Of a stretch of DNA of 9,973 bases, positions 1 through 5,450 are shown piece by piece. The stretch is taken from contig WGBT01000099.1 in NCBI GenBank assembly GCA_015494185.1, positions 1-9,973 on the forward strand. Direction: 5' to 3'. Under the pieces are notes generated by a model that saw only the letters and a program-made list of their open reading frames with translations, made no database searches and was not told where the DNA came from. How positions within the stretch are numbered: the stretch's first letter is position 1; each line of letters opens with the position of its first letter. Made by a program: the position numbers and the translations under genes. Source of the stretch: Hyphomicrobiales bacterium (GTDB lineage: Bacteria; Pseudomonadota; Alphaproteobacteria; Rhizobiales; S144-35).

Positions 1-93
1 AAAAATGCAATCGGGCATGGCCAGAATTTCACCTTGGTTCAGGCCGGATGGTAGCACCAGAATGAAGGTGCCGGTAACACTTGCCAGCCCCAT
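1..93 (-). CDS. Possible partial hypothetical protein (5' end only, runs off the left edge)
   Basis: A minus-strand frame opens with ATG at 93-91 and stays open for 31 codons to the window edge. It begins MGLASVTGTFILVLPSGLNQ and could be an N-terminal hydrophobic segment or signal peptide. It lies 14 nt after the stop of the gene at 108-950 on the same strand, so it could be its downstream neighbour. I see no good Shine-Dalgarno sequence before the ATG. On the opposite strand a 30-codon frame from the ATG at 5 ends with TGA at 95-97 and could be the tail of a gene entering from the left, but its codons (repeated AGA) look less natural. The call rests only on openness and codon use, and no family is recognised. 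Confidence 0.25.
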   Translation of the reverse strand, partial: MGLASVTGTFILVLPSGLNQGEILAMPDCIF

Positions 94-107
94 TTGATTA
101 TCATATT

Positions 108-950
108 TTACTTGGTCTTATTGATCGACTGATCCCTTGTTCTCTTCCCGGCTTGTGGCTTTGAAACATTGTCTTTTACCGGTTTGCGAGACGATTCTGG
201 CTTTGATGAAGCGCTCTTTGATTGGCCTGATAGGGATTGCCGCTTCTGGGAATTTTTTCGAGGGGCCGCCCTGTGAGGCTTGGCAACCTTATCGGCCGCT
301 TTAGTCTGGCGCTTATTGGCGTTTTTCGCTTTATTAGCGGTTTTGTTATGAGCTGCGGTCGCAGCGTTCACCGCCTCGACATTTGCTTCCTTTTCGACAT
401 CTTCGTCATCCTTGGAAACGCCTTGTTTGGAAACGCCTTGGGAAAATGCTTCCGTTGCGCTTTCCTCAGCCCGTTTTTCCTGCCGCCCCAGGTTTTCTTG
501 CTCGTCATGAAAAAACCTTCGGGCTTGACGGTAGCGCGCGATATACCAATAAACGGACCCCATCACGGTGCCAATCAACGCATTCGTCAAGGCCGTATCG
601 GGGGAAAAAGGCGCCTCGACAAGCAAAGTATCCGGATTAAGGGTAATCAGCCAGGCCCCTGCTACGCCCGCAACCGCCCCGCCCAAGGCATAATAAAGCC
701 AGTTGCTGATCCGCAACAAAATGGCCACGCTGCCCAGCGCCAAGGCTGCAGGCCATACTGACAGCAGCAAAAAGACCCCCACATAAAGGGTGCTCACCAA
801 CAGGCTGAGGGCCATGCGTAAGGGGGCGGCTTCAACCCGGGCCCAGAAAACCTCATAACCCGGCGCCAAAGCCACCACCAAAGTGCCCAGGAGCCCCCCA
901 ACGGCACAGGCGGCAATATAACCCGACAAAACGGACGAAAACCGGTTCAT
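108..950 (-). CDS. Hypothetical multi-pass inner-membrane protein with a long basic, low-complexity C-terminal tail
   Basis: I do not recognise the family of this 280-residue protein. The N-terminal half is strongly hydrophobic, with likely membrane segments near residues 8-30, 47-80 (long enough for two passes), 86-105 and 118-138. It is followed by an Arg/Lys-rich juxtamembrane stretch (YRQARR, 140-145), which by the positive-inside rule would put the tail in the cytoplasm. Residues 146-190 are charged and acidic. Residues 200-280 are dominated by Lys, Ala, Asn, Ser and Arg and look disordered; they might bind nucleic acid or another polyanion, but this is inference only. Residues 171-180 are a perfect QGVSK duplication encoded by a 15-bp tandem repeat. 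The start is ATG at 950, preceded by AGGA at the short spacing of 3 nt. The gene diverges from the nuclease-like gene at 1120. Confidence 0.75.
   Translation of the reverse strand: MNRFSSVLSGYIAACAVGGLLGTLVVALAPGYEVFWARVEAAPLRMALSLLVSTLYVGVFLLLSVWPAALALGSVAILLRISNWLYYALGGAVAGVAGAWLITLNPDTLLVEAPFSPDTALTNALIGTVMGSVYWYIARYRQARRFFHDEQENLGRQEKRAEESATEAFSQGVSKQGVSKDDEDVEKEANVEAVNAATAAHNKTANKAKNANKRQTKAADKVAKPHRAAPRKNSQKRQSLSGQSKSASSKPESSRKPVKDNVSKPQAGKRTRDQSINKTK
412..440. repeat. 15-bp-period tandem duplication inside the tail of the membrane protein gene
   Basis: The 14-mer TTGGAAACGCCTTG occurs at 412-425 and again at 427-440, giving a 15-bp period. On the minus strand it encodes two copies of Gln-Gly-Val-Ser-Lys. 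Because the period is a multiple of three the frame is kept, so copy number could vary by slippage without breaking the gene. Confidence 0.85.
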
Positions 951-957
951 AATTCCT

Positions 958-992
958 CATATAAGCGCCTTATCATATTTCATATAAGCGCC
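958..992. repeat. Pair of 12-bp direct repeats upstream of the membrane protein gene
   Basis: CATATAAGCGCC occurs at 958-969 and exactly again at 981-992. The start-to-start distance is 23 bp, about two helical turns. The proximal copy ends 8 bp from the minus-strand ATG at 950 and overlaps its ribosome-binding region. The arrangement could be a two-site operator or simply a duplication; no known binding motif is recognised. Confidence 0.6.
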
Positions 993-1067
993 ATTCACGG
1001 CCATAATGAGATGGCATAATCCAGTACATAAGGTTAGCGCGGCATTAACAACACCGCAAATAACAAT

Positions 1068-1103
1068 AAAGATAACGTGAAAGATAACGTGAAAGATAAC
1101 GTG
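1068..1103. repeat. Three perfect tandem copies of a 12-bp unit just before the nuclease-like gene
   Basis: AAAGATAACGTG is repeated three times without mismatch at 1068-1079, 1080-1091 and 1092-1103. The array ends 16 bp before the ATG at 1120 and so lies in the promoter or leader of that gene. The unit is 12 bp, a multiple of three, so overlapping frames stay open through it; the plus frame reads Lys-Asp-Asn-Val repeats but lacks a credible start. A regulatory role is possible. Slippage is an equally good explanation for its origin. Confidence 0.85.
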
Positions 1104-1119
1104 ATCGAGAGAGAATGAC

Positions 1120-1581
1120 ATGCGCACCTGGAGGCTTCGGCGGCAGTTGAAAACTTTCATGACCGCTTTACTGGGCTCAATTGCCGCTGTGGCTCTTTGG
1201 GGGCTGGCAATGGATTACTGGACGGTGTTTCGCGGCCACCCTGTTCTTTCCGTTATCGATGGTGATACCTTGCGGGTCAATGGCCGTAAGGTCCGGCTCG
1301 AAGGGTTCAACGCCCCAGAAACCTATCAAGCCCGCTGTGAACACGAACGCCGGCTTGGCCTTAAAGCCACCCAAGCACTGCGGCAAATGGTGCGCAGCGG
1401 AAAGGTCGAACTCTCTTGGCTGGCCCGCCGCGACCGATATGGCCGCCCCCTCGCCCGTGCCCGCTATCAAGGCCGTGATATCGGTGAAATTCTCATCGAA
1501 CAGGGGCTGGCCCGTTCCGCTGGCGCCAAAGACAACCGTCATTGGTGTGACAAAACCAGCGCCGTCCCCACCCTTCCTTGA
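1120..1581 (+). CDS. Membrane-anchored staphylococcal nuclease (SNase)-like protein
   Basis: This 153-residue protein belongs to the thermonuclease (SNase, OB-fold) family, whose characterised members cut DNA and RNA with Ca2+. A single hydrophobic segment (about 13-31) after a basic start (RTWRLRRQLK) suggests a signal anchor holding the domain in the periplasm. The fold signatures are DGDT at 47-50, RLEGFNAPET at 59-68 and DRYGR at 105-109. Aligned by eye with S. aureus nuclease, D49, R59, E67 and R109 match D21, R35, E43 and R87. The position of D40 is Asn64 here and T41 is Ala65, so one metal ligand differs. Cys73 and Cys143 could form a disulfide, which fits an exported protein. The start is ATG at 1120, with a purine-rich GAGAGAGA upstream. 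The gene is convergent with the DUF2796 gene and is probably monocistronic. Activity cannot be judged from the sequence. Confidence 0.88.
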   Translation: MRTWRLRRQLKTFMTALLGSIAAVALWGLAMDYWTVFRGHPVLSVIDGDTLRVNGRKVRLEGFNAPETYQARCEHERRLGLKATQALRQMVRSGKVELSWLARRDRYGRPLARARYQGRDIGEILIEQGLARSAGAKDNRHWCDKTSAVPTLP

Positions 1582-1656
1582 CCGTCCCGGCCTGCCCCTG
1601 ACTGCCGGAACGCAAGGGGGAGCCCATCAAATTCAGGCCAGCGCTCACTAAACTCA

Positions 1657-2244
1657 CTAAAAACGTATTACAGGGGCTTTTTCCGTAAGAACGGAACGGG
1701 TTTGAAGCAGAGCGCCGACAATGCGGGCCACCAGCTGCTTGGCCGCAGGGAACAGCTTGAAATAGCCAACTTTTATCGCCTCAAGTGCTGTGATCTTCTT
1801 ACAGTGAACCTCATAAACGGCGTGAAATTCACCATGACCGGCCCCGATGCCGTCATCATGATCATGCTTTTGCCCCCCAATCTCAAAATCAACATCCGAA
1901 AAGTTGGCCTGACAACCAGCTGCTGCAGGAAACTGAAACATTACCGCAGTGTTACGAAACTGCTTTTTCGCGTGCTGAACAGCCTGCCGGTCCGGGTCTG
2001 AATGGGGAGCGTGTTCAAAGCCAACAATATCGGCACCCGGGGCGATGATTTCGATCAACATCTTATCCTTGTCGATGACGATATTGAGATATCCCGTGCC
2101 ATGTTGATGAGCTTCTGCCGTACGTTGGGCATGGCCATGTCGTTCATGCCCCTCATGAGCGGGTTCTTGATAAGCTGACTGAGCCAGCACCACGGCCGGA
2201 AAAACCAGCACCATCACCCCAACAAAAAACAAGGTTTTGAACAT
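1657..2244 (-). CDS. DUF2796 (ZrgA-like) histidine-rich exported protein, putative zinc binder
   Basis: The 195-residue product has a clear signal peptide (1-21, cleavage likely after VVLA, before QS). It then shows the DUF2796 pattern: a His-rich start (30-48, with HEGHERHGH), HQHGTGYLNIVID at 46-58, VGFEHAPHSDPD at 74-85, a central FPAAAGC with Cys111, a second His cluster (KHDHDDGIGAGHGEFHAVYEVHC, 126-148), and an LFPA segment near 164. Members include the zinc-regulated ZrgA and are thought to bind zinc in the periplasm, often near zinc ABC transporter genes; no such genes lie in this window. Cys111 and Cys148 are a plausible disulfide pair. The start is ATG at 2244 with GGAG about 9-11 nt upstream. 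The last 15 or so residues are more basic than I expect for the family. I found no convincing Zur operator upstream. Confidence 0.85.
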   Translation of the reverse strand: MFKTLFFVGVMVLVFPAVVLAQSAYQEPAHEGHERHGHAQRTAEAHQHGTGYLNIVIDKDKMLIEIIAPGADIVGFEHAPHSDPDRQAVQHAKKQFRNTAVMFQFPAAAGCQANFSDVDFEIGGQKHDHDDGIGAGHGEFHAVYEVHCKKITALEAIKVGYFKLFPAAKQLVARIVGALLQTRSVLTEKAPVIRF

Positions 2245-2428
2245 ATCTTAAAACTCCACGATGCCTGCCCCCTGCCCTCCAACCCTATCAACCAGAGCGC
2301 CAACAGATCAATGGTGTGCAGAAGCGGCAAAAGGACATCAACAAAATCTTGCAAACAGCCTCTTGCATAATCGAGCGAATCCCGAAACAAGAAAAAGCTG
2401 ATGAAGGAACATCGATTGGGGGCTTATC

Positions 2429-3082
2429 ATGTCGAAACCACACCGTCTGGATGATCTAGACCTTACTTCTCTTGTTTCCAGCCGTATTTGCCATGATCTG
2501 GCAGGGGCGATTGGGGCTATTAACAACGGCCTTGAAGTGCTCGACAGTGATGACGATCCCTCGATGCGTGAATTTGCCCTCAATACGATTCGCAACAGCG
2601 CCAAACAGGCCTGGGCGCATTTGGAATATTCCCGGCTCGCCTTTGGCGCAGCTGGCGGCAAGGGCAGCGAGATCGCTTTGAGCGAAGCCAAACGTCTGGC
2701 TGAAGCTTATTTGGGCGAAGGGCGTCACAGGCTCATTTGGCAGGCCCCAGAGGCAGCCGTTGAAAAAAATCGGGTCAAACTGATTTTGAATTTGGTGGCC
2801 ATTGGGCAGCAGACTTTACTGCGCGGGGGCGAAATTCGGCTGGAAATGCAGGACGACAAGGCTGACCGGTTTCAGATCATTTGCGAAGGTGAAGGGGCCC
2901 GATTGCCCGACAATGTGCAATTGATGATGCCAGAAGGCGGCACAGCACTAAGTGACAAAGGTCTTACCTCCCGCGATATTCAAGCTTATTTTTCTGGGCG
3001 TGTTGCTCAAGCCACCGGCTTGAAACTGAAAATTTCAAACCACGAAAATCAGGTTGTCTTCTCAGCCGAGCCTATGGCTTAG
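2429..3082 (+). CDS. chpT: ChpT-type histidine phosphotransferase
   Basis: The 217-residue product matches the alphaproteobacterial ChpT family. In Caulobacter this cytoplasmic dimer relays phosphate from the hybrid kinase CckA to CtrA and CpdR, controlling the cell cycle, motility and development. Residues 13-75 form the helical-hairpin DHp-like domain. The phospho-accepting residue is predicted to be His22 in SSRICHDLAGAIGAI, followed by the typical NNGLEVLDSD and the second helix ending YSRLAFGA. Residues about 85-215 form the degenerate, ATP-binding-deficient Bergerat-like domain, with RLIWQ and VKLILNLVAIG. The length is typical. The start is ATG at 2429, with a G-rich GGGGG 6 nt upstream. 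The gene stands alone between the divergent DUF2796 gene and the convergent vWA gene, so it is probably monocistronic. A GANTC site (2377-2381), the CcrM methylation target, lies 48 bp upstream, though such sites occur by chance about every 256 bp. Confidence 0.88.
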   Translation: MSKPHRLDDLDLTSLVSSRICHDLAGAIGAINNGLEVLDSDDDPSMREFALNTIRNSAKQAWAHLEYSRLAFGAAGGKGSEIALSEAKRLAEAYLGEGRHRLIWQAPEAAVEKNRVKLILNLVAIGQQTLLRGGEIRLEMQDDKADRFQIICEGEGARLPDNVQLMMPEGGTALSDKGLTSRDIQAYFSGRVAQATGLKLKISNHENQVVFSAEPMA

Positions 3083-3114
3083 AGCCCGTTGTTTTGCGTA
3101 AATGGGCTCTAAGC
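3077..3114. terminator. 11-bp inverted repeat overlapping the chpT stop codon, probable shared terminator hairpin
   Basis: GCTTAGAGCCC (3077-3087) and GGGCTCTAAGC (3104-3114) are perfect reverse complements. The stem can extend inward by a G-T wobble and two A-T pairs, leaving a loop of about 10 nt. The left arm contains the last Ala codon and the TAG stop of chpT. No T-tract follows on either strand, so it is not a textbook intrinsic terminator. It sits between two convergent genes (chpT and the vWA protein gene), where it could act on both transcripts or protect mRNA 3' ends. Confidence 0.6.
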
Positions 3115-3154
3115 GAGGGTGAAGGTCGTTGTTTGAAAACGCCCAAGCCCTTTG

Positions 3155-4363
3155 TCATTTTGACAATCGCAGTTTTGAAAGCTGCATGGCGATGGCTTGA
3201 AAAGCGCCGCGAAGCTGATCACCGTTTTGGGCGTCATAATAATATTTGGGGCCGCTTGCACAAGCCTGCAAAGTTGCTCTTGCCGAAGATGGGGCTTGAA
3301 AAGCCACCGCATAGACCTCGATATTGTCCTGTTTCATATTGTTACAGATTTCAATGGCTTGAGAAGCCGAATCGCCGTTCGAGTGTTTGTAGACGGTATT
3401 GAATTGCCCATCGGTCATCAAGATCACTGCCTTGATAGTGTTCCCGTCATCATAGGGAACCGGTTGACTTTCCGCAGGCCAAATGCCGCTCCAATTGGGC
3501 GAAATGATATAGTATGACCAGCCCACTCCAAGATGACCCGCGGTCCAACCGCCTGCCGAGAGCGAAGCGATTTGTCCAGTGAGGATAGTTTTATCATTTG
3601 TCAGCGGTTGAATGACAGCATTGGGACAAAATCTGGCATCAGCACCTATCAATTGCACCGAAGGTGGCGCGTCGGTGAAAGCGTTTGAGCCACGGCGTTC
3701 GCTCACACAATCCGAGCTCGCCCCCCCGGTGACAACATCGGCATAAGCCCCCGCATTAACGGAAGTTGAATAAGGTGCGATACCGATCTTGACCTTGGTT
3801 GACGTATCATCAGGCATCAAGATCGAGACGACATCATTGGCCGCTGCGCGTAAATCGGCGATTTTTTGCCCTCGCATGGAACCGGACACATCCAGCATCA
3901 TCGCCAATTCGATATCTTTGGTCTTGTAGACCGCCGTGACCGAGCGGTTGACATCGAGATAATCGAGGTTCAAAACTTTCGTGAAGGTGGTTGGCACGCG
4001 GGCAGTGACCGAGACCTGCACCGATCCGGCTTGCCGGTCGATCACGGTCTGCACAGAAGTAAAGACCGCTTCATCACGATTCAACTGGGTATTGGCCTCA
4101 AAGACCTTTTGCGCCAACGCCTGAACTTCCGCATCGGTTAGATTACGGTTGTTCACCGCTTTGGCGGCCGCCAGTGCTGCGGCATCGAGCGCTTGGGTGG
4201 TCCGCGCGGCGGCATGAACCGCCCGGGACGTATCGACTGCAATCCCTGCCAGCGCAAACAACACCAGCGCCAACAAGGCAAAAATCATGGCCACAGCGCC
4301 GCTCTCACCGCGCCGCCCCCTAAAGAATTCGCGATAGATTTTAGAGTATATTTGGGACAACAT
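3155..4363 (-). CDS. TadE/TadG-like pilus-assembly-type protein with von Willebrand factor A domain
   Basis: The protein has 402 residues from the preferred start, and positions below use that numbering. It begins with a Tad-like N-terminal module: RGRRGESGAVAMIFALLALV around 15-34, a membrane helix to about 43, then VDTSRAVHAAARTTQALDAAALAAA. This is typical of TadG-like proteins made with Flp/Tad pili, with the bulk outside the inner membrane. A von Willebrand A domain follows, with a complete MIDAS: DVSGSM at 158-163, Thr274 in GGWTAGH and Asp318 in LMTDG. Metal-dependent ligand binding is therefore likely retained. Four Cys (219, 246, 340, 368) lie in the exported part. A GTG at 4381 would add six residues, but the AGGAG at 4373-4377 lies inside that extension and 9 nt before the ATG at 4363, so I chose the ATG. 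No other tad genes are nearby. Confidence 0.85.
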   Translation of the reverse strand: MLSQIYSKIYREFFRGRRGESGAVAMIFALLALVLFALAGIAVDTSRAVHAAARTTQALDAAALAAAKAVNNRNLTDAEVQALAQKVFEANTQLNRDEAVFTSVQTVIDRQAGSVQVSVTARVPTTFTKVLNLDYLDVNRSVTAVYKTKDIELAMMLDVSGSMRGQKIADLRAAANDVVSILMPDDTSTKVKIGIAPYSTSVNAGAYADVVTGGASSDCVSERRGSNAFTDAPPSVQLIGADARFCPNAVIQPLTNDKTILTGQIASLSAGGWTAGHLGVGWSYYIISPNWSGIWPAESQPVPYDDGNTIKAVILMTDGQFNTVYKHSNGDSASQAIEICNNMKQDNIEVYAVAFQAPSSARATLQACASGPKYYYDAQNGDQLRGAFQAIAMQLSKLRLSK

Positions 4364-4372
4364 CTCAGCAAA

Positions 4373-4377
4373 CTCCT
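4373..4377 (-). promoter_or_regulatory. Ribosome-binding site fixing the start of the TadG-like gene
   Basis: On the minus strand AGGAG is followed after 9 nt by ATG at 4363. It lies within the six-codon extension that the upstream GTG at 4381 would create, which supports the shorter protein. Confidence 0.7.
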
Positions 4378-4434
4378 GCACATTTCAAGAATTTACCACC
4401 TGAAATGCAAGAATAATGCTGAAATCATAAAAAT

Positions 4435-4449
4435 AAACCGAATCGGTTT
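4435..4449. promoter_or_regulatory. Palindrome with 7-bp arms in the divergent vWA/rhomboid intergenic region
   Basis: AAACCGAATCGGTTT has perfect 7-bp arms around one central base. It lies 72 bp before the ATG of the vWA gene and about 200 bp before the rhomboid gene, in an AT-rich gap (4364-4649). Its centre contains a GANTC (GAATC) site. The size and symmetry suit a dimeric repressor operator or a methylation-sensitive site; no known consensus is recognised. A weaker repeat, TTTAC-N5-GTAAA, follows at 4470-4484. Confidence 0.35.
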
Positions 4450-4649
4450 TTGTTGATTTTTGATGTTGGTTTACATTTGGTAAATCGCAAACAAACGCCA
4501 TCCATTTCCAAAGCTCAAAAGAACGATAAAAGCAGGCGAGAATAACAGGAGCGTCCCCCCCAGATTTCAGCACGAATTTCTGTGGACTTGGCCGCTCTTG
4601 GCTTTTAAATTGAAGGGCAAAACAGCTTCACAAGTCAGAGCCGGGTGTT

Positions 4650-5378
4650 ATGTTCGTTCCCATTTATGATGACAACGCCATTGAAAACATTCGTTTTCAA
4701 TATGTGACTTATAGCCTTATCGCCCTAAACATCCTGGTTTTTGGAATCTTTCAGGGGGGCTTTCAAGGCCTTCATCCAACCCTTGATACGATCCTCACCG
4801 CTAGTTTCGCCGTGGTGCCAACCGAGCTTCTTGGACAATTGCCCCCCGCAGGCAGCCCGGTCCCGCAAAACCAACTGCCGGTTCCTGAAGCGCTGACCTT
4901 GTTGACTTATATGTTTCTTCATGCCAGCTGGTGGCATTTGGGAGGCAATATGTTGTTTTTATGGGTGTTTGGCGACAATGTCGAAGATGCCATGGGCCAT
5001 TTCCGCTTTTTGATCTTTTACCTTCTAAGTGGCGTGGCTGCCGGTTTGGCCCAGGTGTTTCTAACCCCCACCCCGGATTCACTTTTGGTCGGGGCCAGCG
5101 GCGCCGTGGCCGGCGTCATCGCCGCCTATTTGCTGCTCTATCCTCATGTTTGGGTATGGATATTGGCCCTTGGCCGCCTGCCCCTTTATTTGAAGGCCTA
5201 TTGGCTGATTTTGGCCTGGATCGGCTTTCAAGTTTACAGTGCTATGACAATCACCAGTGGCAAGGTCACTGTCGCCTGGTGGGCCCATATCGGCGGTTTC
5301 ATGGCCGGCTTGTTGTTGGTCTTGATTTTTCGCCGCCCCGGTGTATCGCTTTTCAACAAGGCGCTTCCTAAGATATGA
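4650..5378 (+). CDS. Rhomboid family intramembrane serine protease
   Basis: The 242-residue polytopic membrane protein cleaves substrate helices within the bilayer. The catalytic pair is visible: Ser150 in the GASG motif (148-151) and His213 in WAHIGGF. The oxyanion/HxxxN motif is HLGGN, with His96 and Asn100, corresponding to H150 and N154 of E. coli GlpG. Hydrophobic segments at about 18-36, 80-105, 118-138, 145-165, 183-200 and 208-228 give the six-helix core. The loop around 42-78 is long and Pro-rich. The N-terminal MFVPIYDDN pattern is common in bacterial rhomboids that lack an extra cytoplasmic domain. The start is ATG at 4650 with only a weak ribosome site. The gene ends 72 bp before etfB on the same strand, so read-through into etfBA is possible. 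Substrates cannot be inferred. Confidence 0.93.
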   Translation: MFVPIYDDNAIENIRFQYVTYSLIALNILVFGIFQGGFQGLHPTLDTILTASFAVVPTELLGQLPPAGSPVPQNQLPVPEALTLLTYMFLHASWWHLGGNMLFLWVFGDNVEDAMGHFRFLIFYLLSGVAAGLAQVFLTPTPDSLLVGASGAVAGVIAAYLLLYPHVWVWILALGRLPLYLKAYWLILAWIGFQVYSAMTITSGKVTVAWWAHIGGFMAGLLLVLIFRRPGVSLFNKALPKI

Positions 5379-5450
5379 AACCCAAGACATAAAGAGCTGA
5401 CGAACAACAAAACCTGCCAAAGGACGACGACAGGGGATCATACGCCGCTT

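Noticed and set aside
237..761. Long plus-strand frame antisense to the membrane protein gene
   Set aside because: It is the shadow of the real minus-strand gene, which has coherent membrane segments and a ribosome site.
1038..1118. Possible leader peptide containing Lys-Asp-Asn-Val repeats read from the 12-bp array
   Set aside because: No start codon with a ribosome site; the frame is open only because the repeat unit is a multiple of three.
957..1160. Minus-strand 67-codon hydrophobic frame (VIFH repeats) ending just before the membrane protein gene
   Set aside because: It overlaps the start of the nuclease-like gene on the other strand, its repeats are only the 12-bp tandem array read backwards, and it has no convincing ribosome site. 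A tiny membrane protein is not excluded but is not supported.
1582..1656. Possible terminator between the convergent nuclease-like and DUF2796 genes
   Set aside because: Only 5-bp stems (CCGGC/GCCGG and CCCCT/AGGGG) are seen, with no T-tract; too weak to call.
4385..4573. Minus-strand 62-codon frame upstream of the TadG-like gene
   Set aside because: It covers the AT-rich intergenic region and the palindrome, with no recognisable protein features; likely chance.
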